DNA from: Vibrio sp. DW001 | GTDB lineage: Bacteria > Pseudomonadota > Gammaproteobacteria > Enterobacterales > Vibrionaceae | Direction: 5' to 3' | Assembly (NCBI RefSeq): GCF_029016285.1 | Contig: NZ_CP091975.1 | Span: 1,488,001-1,552,000, forward strand | Length of the DNA: 64,000 nt | Shown: positions 7,734 through 16,989 of the stretch, in pieces | Position numbering within the stretch: the first letter of the stretch is position 1 | Layout of the letters: each line of letters starts with the position of its first letter | Translations under genes and position numbers: made by a program | Notes under the pieces: model-generated | The model's database searches: none | The model's input: only the letters and a program-made list of their open reading frames with translations | Told to the model about the DNA's origin: nothing

Positions 7734-9170
7734 ATGAGCACAGTTATAAATTTAGATTCGTATCAATCTAACTCCCCATTTGGAATTGAAATACCAGAGG
7801 TCTCTGGTATTTATAGTTTAGCGTTAGATCAACTGCTGATCGATCAACAAGAGAACGAATCCGATGTTCGCTCTTATCCACGACGTTTACCTTTAGCAAT
7901 CAAGCGCGCCTATGGCGTACTGGTTGAAGACACACGCGGACAAATTTTCTTAGATTGTCTTGCGGGAGCAGGAACGCTAGCGCTTGGCTACAATCATGCA
8001 GAAATCAATCAATCTCTAAAGGACCAGCTCGATTCTGGTTTACCCTATCAAACGCTTGATATTACCACTGAAGTTAAAGATAACTTTATTAAACAGGTCA
8101 AAAGTTTTCTACCAGATTACTTTTCGAAGGACTCAGTAATACAGTTTTGTGGCCCGTCAGGTGCGGATGCAGTAGAGGCCGCTATTAAGCTTGTTAAGCA
8201 GACGACAGGTAGAAATACCATGTTTGCTTTCCGAGGTGCTTACCATGGTATGACGAATGGGACGATGGGTTTGATGGGCAATTTAGGTACAAAAGCACGA
8301 CGTACAGGATTGATGTCGGATGTTCACTTTATGCCATTCCCATACAGCTTGCGCTGTCCGTTTGGTCTCGGAGGTGACGTGGGTGCAAAACAGAGCATTC
8401 GATATATAGAGCGTCTACTTAATGATGATGAAGCTGGTATACAAAAACCTGCTGCGATTATTGTCGAACCAGTACAAGGCGAAGGTGGCGTTATCCCCGC
8501 GCCAGTTGAGTGGCTAAAAGAGTTACGCCGTATCACCACAGAACACGGGATTTTACTTATTTTAGACGAGATCCAGTGTGGGGTAGGGAAGACGGGCTAT
8601 CGATTTGCGTTTGAAGAATCGGGGATCACCCCAGATATCCTGTGTCTGTCTAAAGCGATTGGAGGTGGACTACCGATGTCTATTCTCGTCTTCAATAAGC
8701 AGATCGATACCTGGAAAGCCGGTGAACATACCGGCACATTCCGTGGGAACCAACTCGCGATGGTATCTGGTGCCAAGACGATGGAAATTATCGAGCGCGA
8801 TAATCTCGTCGAGCACGCCAGTATTGCAGGTAATTATTTTCGACTTGGACTTGAAGAAATTCAGACGCGTGTCGATTGTATTGCAGAGGTTCGTGGTAAA
8901 GGTTTGATGCTTGGTATAGAAATAGTGACACCGAGTGGCAGCATAAATAAATTTGATGAGCGTGAAGCGGACTCCGAGCTAACGTTATCTATTCAAAGGG
9001 CATCCTTAGAGCGTGGATTGATTGTGGAAAAAGGAGGACGCGATGGTTCAGTTATTCGTTTCCTACCACCTTTAATCATCACATTAGAACAGATTGACTT
9101 CGCCCTAAGGACTTTAGAAGCGGCAATTATTGCCTCTGATGGTCAGTTGACTAAAAAGGAGGTGAGTTAA
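7734..9170 (+). CDS. dat: L-2,4-diaminobutyrate:2-oxoglutarate 4-aminotransferase
   Basis: 478 residues from the ATG at 7734; an upstream TTG at 7728 lacks support. It is a class III PLP aminotransferase. It has GPSGADAVEAAIKL, RGAYHGMT, EPVQGEGG, LDEIQCGVGKTG and the PLP lysine in LSKAIGGGLPMS. It makes L-2,4-diaminobutyrate from aspartate semialdehyde and glutamate, the first step towards 1,3-diaminopropane and norspermidine. The assignment over EctB or other class III enzymes rests on the next gene being the matching decarboxylase. Its stop overlaps the ddc start by one base (TAATG). In V. cholerae these two activities are known as one fused protein; here they are separate. Confidence 0.92.
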   Translation: MSTVINLDSYQSNSPFGIEIPEVSGIYSLALDQLLIDQQENESDVRSYPRRLPLAIKRAYGVLVEDTRGQIFLDCLAGAGTLALGYNHAEINQSLKDQLDSGLPYQTLDITTEVKDNFIKQVKSFLPDYFSKDSVIQFCGPSGADAVEAAIKLVKQTTGRNTMFAFRGAYHGMTNGTMGLMGNLGTKARRTGLMSDVHFMPFPYSLRCPFGLGGDVGAKQSIRYIERLLNDDEAGIQKPAAIIVEPVQGEGGVIPAPVEWLKELRRITTEHGILLILDEIQCGVGKTGYRFAFEESGITPDILCLSKAIGGGLPMSILVFNKQIDTWKAGEHTGTFRGNQLAMVSGAKTMEIIERDNLVEHASIAGNYFRLGLEEIQTRVDCIAEVRGKGLMLGIEIVTPSGSINKFDEREADSELTLSIQRASLERGLIVEKGGRDGSVIRFLPPLIITLEQIDFALRTLEAAIIASDGQLTKKEVS

Positions 9171-10657
9171 TGTCATTAAATTCGTCTCAAGTGAGCTGGA
9201 AGAAGCACTTTGTTCATACCGGAGAGAAGGGTGCGCAAGAATTTTCCCTCGTCCTCTCGAATACCAATAAACATCTGAAAACCATGTTCGAGACCGCGAG
9301 CAAACCATACTCGGGGCTCTCGCCTGATCTATTATTAGAGCAGATTAATCGAGTTGACCTTACCAATGGTGGAACGGATCTATCGGATATTGTAGCGAAA
9401 TCTGTGGAGTTGATTGGTAAGAACTCAATCTTGGTTCAGCACCCTAATTGTATCGCCCATTTGCATACCCCCCCATTGATCTCATCTATCGCAGCGGAGT
9501 CGATTATTGCAGCGTTAAATCAGTCGATGGATTCGTGGGATCAGGCTTCTGCAGCCACATTTGTTGAGCAAAAAGTCGTTGATTGGTTGTGTGGTATCTA
9601 CCAACTTGGTCACGAATCTGATGGTGTATTCACCAGTGGTGGAACTCAATCTAACCAGATGGGATTGTTACTTGCGCGCGATTGGATTGCAGAAAAGATA
9701 AGCAATCACTCAATTCAGAAGATGGGTCTGCCAGATTACTGGAATAAGTTACGCATCATCTGTTCTAAGAATACGCACTTTACTATTCAAAAATCGGCTT
9801 CAATGATGGGATTGGGTGAGCAAGCGGTTATTGCTGTCGATACGAATAGTGCTGGTGAGTTAGATATTGCCGCATTGCAAATCGTGATTAAGGAATTAAA
9901 GCAAGCTGGTTTGATTCCTTTCGCTGTTGTCGCAACAGCGGGTACTACGGATCACGGTGCTATTGATGACATCGAAGCCATTTCTTCCATTACCCAAAAC
10001 GAATCGCTTTGGCTTCATGTCGATGGTGCCTATGGTGGTGCTCTGATTTTAAGTGGTCATAAAGAAAGACTGAATGGCATAGAAAAAGCCGACTCAGTCA
10101 GCGTAGATTTCCACAAGCTTTTCTACCAAACCATTAGTTGCGGTGCAATTTTATTAAAGGACCGTCGCCACTTTAAGTACCTACTTCATCACGCCGACTA
10201 TCTGAATCGTGAACACGATGAACTGCCAAATTTAGTGGATAAAACTATTGCAACCACCAAACGTTTTGACGCGTTAAAAGTGTTTGTTTCCATGCAGAGC
10301 GTTGGTGCGAAGACCTTAGGTCAGATGGTCGATCATCTATTAGTCCAGACGCAACAAGTGGCCGATAAAGTCGCGCAAACAACAAACCTGCAATTACTGG
10401 CGACGCCGTCTTTATCTACAGTGCTATTCAGGCTGAACCATCAAGGGGTGGAGAACCTAGATGCATTGAATCAAAAGGTACGTATCGAAGCATTAACAAG
10501 AGGCGTTGCCGTATTAGGTGAGACGACCATTGACGGTCAATCCGCACTGAAGTTCACGATACTGAATCCGTGTCTGTCGATGTCAGATTTCGACAACTTA
10601 TTAAATCAAATTGACCAATTAGCTCAAGAGCTGATTGATACCAGTTTACTGGTATAA
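9170..10657 (+). CDS. ddc: L-2,4-diaminobutyrate decarboxylase
   Basis: 495 residues. A group II PLP-dependent decarboxylase, related to glutamate and aromatic amino acid decarboxylases. It shows GVFTSGGTQSNQMGLLLARD, the ring-stacking region CSKNTHFTIQKSA, ATAGTTDHGAIDD, HVDGAYGG and the PLP lysine in VDFHKLFYQ. It converts L-2,4-diaminobutyrate to 1,3-diaminopropane, the acceptor for norspermidine synthesis. AAGGAGG lies just upstream, inside the end of dat, and the genes are translationally coupled (TAATG). The dehydrogenase follows after 12 bases. Confidence 0.93.
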   Translation: MSLNSSQVSWKKHFVHTGEKGAQEFSLVLSNTNKHLKTMFETASKPYSGLSPDLLLEQINRVDLTNGGTDLSDIVAKSVELIGKNSILVQHPNCIAHLHTPPLISSIAAESIIAALNQSMDSWDQASAATFVEQKVVDWLCGIYQLGHESDGVFTSGGTQSNQMGLLLARDWIAEKISNHSIQKMGLPDYWNKLRIICSKNTHFTIQKSASMMGLGEQAVIAVDTNSAGELDIAALQIVIKELKQAGLIPFAVVATAGTTDHGAIDDIEAISSITQNESLWLHVDGAYGGALILSGHKERLNGIEKADSVSVDFHKLFYQTISCGAILLKDRRHFKYLLHHADYLNREHDELPNLVDKTIATTKRFDALKVFVSMQSVGAKTLGQMVDHLLVQTQQVADKVAQTTNLQLLATPSLSTVLFRLNHQGVENLDALNQKVRIEALTRGVAVLGETTIDGQSALKFTILNPCLSMSDFDNLLNQIDQLAQELIDTSLLV

Positions 10658-10669
10658 GAAGGAAAGAAT

Positions 10670-11914
10670 ATGTCTATATTACAAATTGGTGCGGGTGGCG
10701 TGGGTTGGGTAATTGCACACAAAGCGGCGCAAAATAATGACGTGTTAGGTGATATTACCTTAGCATCGAGAACCATTGCAAAATGCGACAAAATTATTGA
10801 CTCTATCAAGGGTAAAAATAATCTAAAGGATGAGACGAGAAAACTAGAATCCAAAGCGGTCGATGCAGACGATGTAGACGCTCTTGTTGCGTTAATCAAT
10901 GAAGTAAAACCAACGCTGGTGATTAACGCGGGTCCTCCATGGATAAATATTGCCATTATGGAAGCCTGCCTACAAACCAAGGTCTCTTATTTAGACACCT
11001 CCGTTGCTGTTGATCTCTGTTCTGAAGGACAACAAGTTCCTCAAGCCTATGACGGGCAATGGGCGTTCAGGGACAAATTCAAACAAGCCGGTATCACTGG
11101 TATATTGGGCGCGGGCTTTGATCCTGGTGTGGTCAGTGTCTTTGCTGCCTACGCCGTTAAGCATCTATTTGATGACATCGACACCATTGATGTTATGGAC
11201 GTGAACGATGGCGATCATGGCAAAAAGTTTGCAACTAACTTTGATCCAGAAACCAATATGTTAGAGATTCAAGGCGACTCATTTTATTGGGAAGAAGGTA
11301 ATTGGAAGCAGGTACCTTGTCACACGCGTATGTTTGAGTTTGAATTTCCGCTAGTAGGTAAACATAAAGTTTATTCAATGGCTCACGATGAAGTGCGTTC
11401 TATGCAAGAATTTATCCCGGCAAAACGAATAGAATTCTGGATGGGTTTTGGAGACGCCTATCTAAATTACTTCAACTGCATGCGCGATATTGGCCTACTG
11501 AGCCCTGACCCTGTCACGCTTCAAGATGGGACGGTTGTTGAGCCGCTTAAGGTATTGAAAGCGATATTACCCGACCCAACCTCTTTGGCTCCAGGGTATA
11601 CAGGTAAAACCTGCATAGGCACCTGGGTGCAAGGTAATAAGGATGGCAAGCCGCGTAGCGTGTTTATCTATAACAATGCTGACCATGAAATAGCGTATGA
11701 AGATGTAGAACATCAGGCTATCTCATATACGACGGGTGTACCAGCCATTACGGCTGCATTGCAATATTTTCGTGGGCAATGGGCCGAAGCGGGTGTATTT
11801 AATATGGAGCAACTCGATCCAGACCCATTCTTAGAAACCATGCCAGAACTTGGGTTAGATTGGCATATACAGGAACTTGAAGTTGAGCAACCTAATATCC
11901 AGATTCTAAAATAA
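10670..11914 (+). CDS. Carboxynorspermidine/carboxyspermidine dehydrogenase (synthase)
   Basis: 414 residues, the length known for this enzyme. A saccharopine dehydrogenase-like reductase. The Rossmann motif IGAGGVG is at residues 5-11, followed by INAGPPW, SYLDTSV and GAGFDPGVVSVFAAYA. It reductively condenses aspartate semialdehyde with 1,3-diaminopropane (or putrescine) using NADPH, giving carboxynorspermidine (or carboxyspermidine). AAGGAAAG precedes the start. It is third in the dat-ddc unit. A 110-base gap with a strong inverted repeat separates it from nspC. Confidence 0.95.
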   Translation: MSILQIGAGGVGWVIAHKAAQNNDVLGDITLASRTIAKCDKIIDSIKGKNNLKDETRKLESKAVDADDVDALVALINEVKPTLVINAGPPWINIAIMEACLQTKVSYLDTSVAVDLCSEGQQVPQAYDGQWAFRDKFKQAGITGILGAGFDPGVVSVFAAYAVKHLFDDIDTIDVMDVNDGDHGKKFATNFDPETNMLEIQGDSFYWEEGNWKQVPCHTRMFEFEFPLVGKHKVYSMAHDEVRSMQEFIPAKRIEFWMGFGDAYLNYFNCMRDIGLLSPDPVTLQDGTVVEPLKVLKAILPDPTSLAPGYTGKTCIGTWVQGNKDGKPRSVFIYNNADHEIAYEDVEHQAISYTTGVPAITAALQYFRGQWAEAGVFNMEQLDPDPFLETMPELGLDWHIQELEVEQPNIQILK

Positions 11915-11935
11915 GGGCAGAGAGTCTTAAAGCGA

Positions 11936-11971
11936 ATCAGGTTTATTGAGTTTTCGTGATGTAAACCTGAT
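11936..11971 (+). repeat. 10-bp perfect inverted repeat between the dehydrogenase and nspC
   Basis: ATCAGGTTTA (11936-11945) and TAAACCTGAT (11962-11971) are exact reverse complements 16 bases apart. No T run follows, so it is not an ordinary terminator. It could be an operator or an mRNA structure that sets nspC expression apart from the upstream genes. Confidence 0.7.
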
Positions 11972-12024
11972 AGAACAAAGACGCAACACTCACTTACTGA
12001 AAATATTGACTAAAGCTGGAACGA

Positions 12025-13158
12025 ATGAATACAGAACAACTTCCAACACCGTATTTCATGATCAATGAAGAAGCGTTGATAGAGAACCTAGAGAAAGCTC
12101 GTTATCTAAAAGAGCAGTCCGGCGTAAAACTGGTCTTGGCACTTAAGTGTTTCTCTACGTGGGGTGTGTTTGACCTAATCAAGCCTTATCTCGATGGGAC
12201 TACGAGCAGTGGGCCTTATGAGGTAAAGCTTGGTTACGAGACCTTCGGTGGTGAAACCCACGCCTATAGTGTTGGTTATAGCGAAGAAGATATTAAAGAC
12301 GTGGTGCCTATATGCGACAAATTAATATTTAACTCTCAATCCCAGCTAGCGGCTTATCGTCATATGACTGAAGGTAAAGTGTCAATAGGTCTTAGACTAA
12401 ACCCAGGCGTGAGCTATGCAGGACAAGATTTGGCTAACCCCTCACGCCGTTATTCCCGTTTAGGGGTTCAGATCGATCAGTTAACCGAAGAGGTTTTCGA
12501 TAGTCTAGATGGGGCAATGTTCCATATGAACTGCGAAAACAAAAACGTTGATGCCTTTGTTACATTGTTGGATGCAATATCTTCTCGATTTGGTCACTAT
12601 CTCGATAAACTGGCGTGGGTGAGTTTGGGCGGCGGTGTCTTCTTTACATGGCCGGGTTATGACATCGATAAATTGGCCAATGCTCTGAAGCAATTTTCAG
12701 ACAGGCATGAGGTTCAGCTTTATCTGGAACCAGGTGAAGCCATTATTACCAAAACGACAGATTTGGTAGTATCAGTAGTGGATATTATTGAGAATGAAAA
12801 GCAGACGGCCATTGTCGACTCTGCAACAGAAGCGCATAGACTCGATACGCTAATTTATGATGAACCTGCGTCGATATTCGAAGCAGATAAAAATGGTCAG
12901 CATAAATACATTATCGGTTCTTGCTCATGCCTTGCTGGTGACCAATTCTGTGAATCTACATTTTTGCAGCCGTTAAAGATAGGTCAAAGGTTGCATATTA
13001 TGGACAGTGCTGGCTACACCATGGTGAAGCTAAATTGGTTTAATGGATTAAAAATGCCATCAATTTACTGCCAGCGCTCAAATGGTAATATTGATAAATT
13101 GAATGAGTTCAATTATGCCGATTTCAAGCGTTCTCTTTCACAATGGAATATTAACTAG
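12025..13158 (+). CDS. nspC: Carboxynorspermidine decarboxylase
   Basis: 377 residues, the length of V. cholerae NspC. An alanine-racemase-fold (group IV) PLP decarboxylase. It has the PLP lysine at about residue 41 in LALKCFST, the phosphate-binding LGGG, EPGEAI, the catalytic cysteine region [11 protein letters not shown] and a closing [11 protein letters not shown]. It removes the carboxyl group from carboxynorspermidine to give norspermidine, and can also act on carboxyspermidine. In Vibrio, norspermidine affects biofilm formation and serves as a building block of siderophores. A strong bidirectional terminator follows. Confidence 0.96.
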   Translation: MNTEQLPTPYFMINEEALIENLEKARYLKEQSGVKLVLALKCFSTWGVFDLIKPYLDGTTSSGPYEVKLGYETFGGETHAYSVGYSEEDIKDVVPICDKLIFNSQSQLAAYRHMTEGKVSIGLRLNPGVSYAGQDLANPSRRYSRLGVQIDQLTEEVFDSLDGAMFHMNCENKNVDAFVTLLDAISSRFGHYLDKLAWVSLGGGVFFTWPGYDIDKLANALKQFSDRHEVQLYLEPGEAIITKTTDLVVSVVDIIENEKQTAIVDSATEAHRLDTLIYDEPASIFEADKNGQHKYIIGSCSCLAGDQFCESTFLQPLKIGQRLHIMDSAGYTMVKLNWFNGLKMPSIYCQRSNGNIDKLNEFNYADFKRSLSQWNIN

Positions 13159-13211
13159 TATTTAGATGTTCACTTTGTGGAAGATGCTAAGAACAACGTC
13201 TTCTTAACCCC

Positions 13212-13241
13212 AAAAAACACCCTAAAAGAGGGTGTTTTTTT
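13212..13241. terminator. Bidirectional terminator after nspC
   Basis: Stem AAAAAACACCCT/AGGGTGTTTTTT with a five-base loop gives T runs on both strands. It serves nspC (+) and the convergent ACT-domain gene (-). Confidence 0.92.
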
Positions 13242-13273
13242 ATCATAATTTACTCAGATATGGAATCAGATAA

Positions 13274-13786
13274 TCACGTACTAAGAATAACTCTTGTATC
13301 CTCGCTCAATGATTCAAGCTCATGTGTCACATCCGCAATGGCCATCTCTTTTGGTAAACGAATAGACAAGTTTGCGGTAAATAAACTAGAGCTTACACCG
13401 CCGCCTCCAGCAATAAAGACGCGTTGACAGTCCATATCTAGGATGTTGATACCTTGCCCGTCGAGTACATTGGTAATTTCATTTACAATGCCAGCTCTAT
13501 CGTTAGAATCTAACCGCAGTTGGAAGATCTCCTCGGTATTGTGTGATGCGGTATCACTATCGGTAAATTTCACGAGCAAATTAGGGTCTTTCCTAATGGC
13601 GTCTTTAACTTTGTCTTCATTTTCTTCCGGCAAGTCAATTTTTATGACCGCAGCAACTTGGTCTTCTATAAAATTAACTTTACTGATTAGCCATTTCCCC
13701 CCATTTTCATGAGTGGCGGCCGCAAACGATTTAATAGTAGACGGTGTCGCTTTACCGACGAAATTGACAATAAACGTTTTATTCAT
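13274..13786 (-). CDS. GcvR-like protein with two ACT domains
   Basis: 170 residues forming two ACT domains: about 1-75 (MNKTFIVNFVGKATPSTIKSF) and about 88-168 (LRLDSNDRAGIVNEITNVL, GINILDMDC). This matches the GcvR family, where the tandem ACT protein modulates the glycine-cleavage activator GcvA or acts as a small-molecule sensor. No gcv gene is nearby, so the name is by family only; it may be a paralogue. GGAGGG precedes the ATG. It is transcribed alone. Confidence 0.82.
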   Translation of the reverse strand: MNKTFIVNFVGKATPSTIKSFAAATHENGGKWLISKVNFIEDQVAAVIKIDLPEENEDKVKDAIRKDPNLLVKFTDSDTASHNTEEIFQLRLDSNDRAGIVNEITNVLDGQGINILDMDCQRVFIAGGGGVSSSLFTANLSIRLPKEMAIADVTHELESLSEDTRVILST

Positions 13787-13923
13787 AGAAAACCCTCCAT
13801 GTATGACGCAGACCTAACTATATGAATTGAAATGTTATATTTAGTGTAGGCCTAATCTGGTGAGAAAGCTTGACTGGGGTCTATATTTCAAGCTTGAATT
13901 CGGAGGAATATCATGTTTTGTAA

Positions 13924-14865
13924 TTAAAACTTTATTTTTAATTCAGCTCCAACAAACTGATAATCGTACGAAGCTCCAGCGTCCATTGCGAAACTGGCGG
14001 CGTCTTGGTTACCGAACCAAGGTGTAGAAACAAAATTGAATTCTGCTTCTCCCCCCCATGCATCCGTCACCCAATAATGAATGTGTCCTACAGGGTTTAG
14101 GAAAAAAAGAGAAAAGCTACCCATTGACTCTGAGCCCATGACTTCGCCACCGTTAGCAACGATGTCCTGTTCGGCTTCAAACATTATTTCACCGACCATA
14201 GCACCGAAAAATGGAGTAATAAACAGGTCTTGCCACGATGGGATTTCTGCAAATGCCTCTACACCATATTCCCAGAAAAACGTCGACATGGTCCAAGAAT
14301 AGATAAACGATTCAAACTCATCGAAACCAGAATGGCGTGCAGCAGTATAGTAAACACCACCAAAATAGGGGTGCATAATGTAGTTTAATATATGCTCATC
14401 TTTATCCCAGACAGGGCCAGCCTTTACATTGTCTTTCCATTTCTGGCCTAGGTTGCTTACGTCTTTGGAGTCATCATCCCATTTGGTGATTGATTCTGGC
14501 AAAAGAGTCATTAATCCAACGGTAGCAACACTTAGTCCCAATATGGTGTATGTCTGTTCTTTTAGGTATTGCCAGTCTTTTTCTTGACTGATATTAAGGT
14601 AAAGAGGCCGTTCTTCATTTTCTGTTATCGTTGAAGACCTTTCTGCTTCGGTATCTAATGAAAAAACCGAATGAGCAACAAAAGGGTCTTTTTCTATACA
14701 GTAGTTAAGTTGATTGTCACAATCTATAGTGTAAGAAAATTCGATATGCTGATTAGTATCGTACTGAGCCGAATATGCACTAGAGACCATAAGAAGCGTT
14801 GAAGAGGCAGCAAATAGACGACTCATTGATGACGTTGTACTTTCCATTCTGGTTTCTGGTTTCAA
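13924..14865 (-). CDS. DUF3943 family exported protein
   Basis: The C-terminal half matches DUF3943. It has HPYFGGVYYTAARHSGFDEF, SFIYSWTMSTFFWEYGVEAF and TPFFGAMVGE, then an amphipathic end (YQFVGAELKIKF) that looks like a closing outer-membrane strand. The N-terminus carries a signal peptide (MSRLFAASSTLLMVSSAYSA). The start is uncertain: TTG at 14865 has AAGGA seven bases upstream, ATG at 14847 or 14826 would begin closer to the signal peptide, and an ATG lies at 14901. The family's role is unknown. It is monocistronic. Confidence 0.82.
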   Translation of the reverse strand: MKPETRMESTTSSMSRLFAASSTLLMVSSAYSAQYDTNQHIEFSYTIDCDNQLNYCIEKDPFVAHSVFSLDTEAERSSTITENEERPLYLNISQEKDWQYLKEQTYTILGLSVATVGLMTLLPESITKWDDDSKDVSNLGQKWKDNVKAGPVWDKDEHILNYIMHPYFGGVYYTAARHSGFDEFESFIYSWTMSTFFWEYGVEAFAEIPSWQDLFITPFFGAMVGEIMFEAEQDIVANGGEVMGSESMGSFSLFFLNPVGHIHYWVTDAWGGEAEFNFVSTPWFGNQDAASFAMDAGASYDYQFVGAELKIKF

Positions 14866-15117
14866 TGTGCGTTCCTTGAAAATATGAATGTCCATATACA
14901 TAGATTGTCTATGAGACTAGTTTGCAATAATACTTAATGTTGCAGAGCAAGTGGACCCACAGACTAGACAACATAATTTAGATTAGCTGAAAATCTTTGA
15001 ATTCTCATACTTTTATAATCATTTCTCGACATCACATCATAATCTGACGTAACTTATACTCTGTATAATCACAAATAATTACTTAACATCGCTTTAACAA
15101 TAAAATAGGTCAATACA

Positions 15118-16353
15118 ATGCTTAATATTGCTATGCTTAGCACTGGTGAAGAAGTTCTTCACGGTGATATCATTGACACCAATGCTGCTTGGTTGTCGCG
15201 CCGGTTTTATGAAGAGGGCTTTTCCCTTTCCAAAAGAAGCACCGTTGGTGACCAAAAAAAAGCGCTTGTTAATGAACTTGTTTCTCTCAGCCTTAATCAC
15301 GATATCGTTATTGTAAATGGAGGGCTTGGACCCACAACCGATGATCTTACAGCAGAAGCAGTGGCAGTTGCTGCGGAACAAGAGTTGAGGTTATTCCCTG
15401 AATGGGTTGAGGTAATGCAAACGATGTTTGCGCGTCTTGGTAGAAAGATGCACGACAGTAATCTAAAGCAAGCGATGCTGCCTGAAAAAGCGGAGATTGT
15501 GGACAATCCGGTTGGTACTGCTTGTGGTTTTACTCTGATGATCAATGACGCTCGATTTTTCTTTACGCCAGGGGTTCCAAGCGAACTAAAACATATGGTT
15601 GATGGTGAAATATTGCCGTATTTAAAAGCAACCTACCCAGATACGTCACCATTCGAAGTAAGCCGTATGTATACATTTGGCTTAGGTGAATCGGGAATTG
15701 CAACACATCTGGATAAAATAGTGCTACCTGAGGGGTTTGAGCTGGGTTATCGCTCTTATATTCCCTATATTGAAGTTAAACTCTTTGGGCCTGCGAATCA
15801 GCGAGAAGTCCGATTGAGCTTATTAAAGATAATCTATGCTCACCTTGGTGAGAATGTGGTGAGTGTTGATGAAACAATGTTGGACAACATTGGCGACCTT
15901 TTGGCGGAGTCTCAACGACGAGTTTCTGTGGCTGAGTCTGCAACCGGTGGTTACCTATCTAGTTCGTTACAGATGAACAAAAAAACGCATGATTATTTTA
16001 AACAGGCATGGGTACTAAATAAAATTGATTCTTTTGATAGCCACGAACAAGATCCTATTGCCGCTGCGTTAGCTTTAGCGGCTTCAATTCGTGAAAAAAC
16101 AGGCAGTGAGATTGGACTGGCCGTTGGGAAAATTAGCGAAAATAAGGTCGCTGTTTCGCTGTCTACTTCTTCTGGAGAGTGGGGTCAATGGGTAGAATTG
16201 AGTCGTAACTATAATCCTCAAGATCAAGCGAAAGTGATCGCTGCGATCTTGCTTGATATGCTTCGTAGACATGAAGAAAATAAACCAATCTTCGGCAATT
16301 ATGGCTTTGTTCATCGCCTACGAGAACTGTTTGTCCCTGCCGCATTGCTTTAA
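15118..16353 (+). CDS. CinA-like protein with degenerate NMN-deamidase domain (YfaY type)
   Basis: 411 residues. The N-terminal half (1-170) is a molybdopterin-binding-like domain with STGEEVLHGDIIDTNAAWL, VNGGLGPTTDDLT, NPVGTACGF and FTPGVPSE, as in CinA proteins with ADP-ribose pyrophosphatase activity. The C-terminal domain aligns with PncC-type NMN deamidase at VAESATGGYLSSSL. It lacks the usual GxxTYSNxxK segment and the SGIAGPDGG loop, so amidase activity is doubtful. E. coli YfaY is a known relative of this kind. It lies near nrdAB/gyrA, as yfaY does in E. coli. Confidence 0.9.
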   Translation: MLNIAMLSTGEEVLHGDIIDTNAAWLSRRFYEEGFSLSKRSTVGDQKKALVNELVSLSLNHDIVIVNGGLGPTTDDLTAEAVAVAAEQELRLFPEWVEVMQTMFARLGRKMHDSNLKQAMLPEKAEIVDNPVGTACGFTLMINDARFFFTPGVPSELKHMVDGEILPYLKATYPDTSPFEVSRMYTFGLGESGIATHLDKIVLPEGFELGYRSYIPYIEVKLFGPANQREVRLSLLKIIYAHLGENVVSVDETMLDNIGDLLAESQRRVSVAESATGGYLSSSLQMNKKTHDYFKQAWVLNKIDSFDSHEQDPIAAALALAASIREKTGSEIGLAVGKISENKVAVSLSTSSGEWGQWVELSRNYNPQDQAKVIAAILLDMLRRHEENKPIFGNYGFVHRLRELFVPAALL

Positions 16354-16452
16354 TGTTTAAGTGGAATGACGATGAGTCTACATTGGGATAAACGGACAAG
16401 ATTTTCGAAGGAGATAGTTTTTATTTTAGGGAAAATAGGAATTTTTCACCAT

Positions 16453-16472
16453 TACCTTATAACAATAAGGTA
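16453..16472. repeat. Perfect 8-bp hairpin downstream of the CinA-like gene
   Basis: TACCTTAT-AACA-ATAAGGTA forms a perfect stem-loop, with another ATAAGG-type copy immediately after (ATAAGGG). It could be a weak terminator of the CinA-like gene or an operator for the next gene; there is no clean T run. The rest of 16354-16641 holds nothing else I can name. Confidence 0.4.
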
Positions 16473-16641
16473 TAAGGGTTATTTTCTTTAAAAACAATAA
16501 GTTATACTTCATTAAAGATTTGTCTCAATAATGTATCTAGCTTAAAATCAGAAATGTCGTAAACTGAATCATGATGTTCGAAATGAACACCGTTCGTTGT
16601 GACATAGGCGAACTCCCCATGGATGGCAGGAGGTTTGAGCA

Positions 16642-16989
16642 ATGTTGAGTCAATCAAAAATCGAAGTTTGGTATAAAGTTTCTGGCCAGAGAATTCTACT
16701 AGGTGAGACGTGCAGCACGAGGCAAAAAGATGTCATCTCCCTCTGGGTGGATCTTCCATATGATCAAGGATCATCAAAAAACGAGGGTTATCGTCTATCC
16801 TTGTTTGACGATGATGGGAGACACATTGCAGATAAAAGTGTGAGTCAATCGTATGCCGAGAATATCCTAAGTCATCGACCGATATTGGATGTTTGCCAAG
16901 CAGTAAATCAACTCTGTTTCTCTGTCGATAATCATCTTGAGTCAAACAGAAAATCTAAAGATGATCAGGCTGATTTAGCCTTTATCTGA
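16642..16989 (+). CDS. Small protein of unknown function
   Basis: 115 residues with a good ribosome-binding site (AGGAGG at 16629-16634). There is no signal peptide or membrane segment. It has a beta-rich N-terminal part (IEVWYKVSGQRILLGET), a middle with YRLSLFDDDGRHIADKSVS, and an acidic/polar tail. I do not recognise it. It converges on yfaE, and the two coding ends overlap by 25 bases (16965-16989), which argues for a real, tightly constrained gene end on at least one strand. Confidence 0.65.
   Translation: MLSQSKIEVWYKVSGQRILLGETCSTRQKDVISLWVDLPYDQGSSKNEGYRLSLFDDDGRHIADKSVSQSYAENILSHRPILDVCQAVNQLCFSVDNHLESNRKSKDDQADLAFI

Noticed and set aside
13787..13923. Glycine riboswitch near the GcvR-like gene
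   Set aside because: No tandem glycine aptamer pattern seen and no gcv gene nearby.
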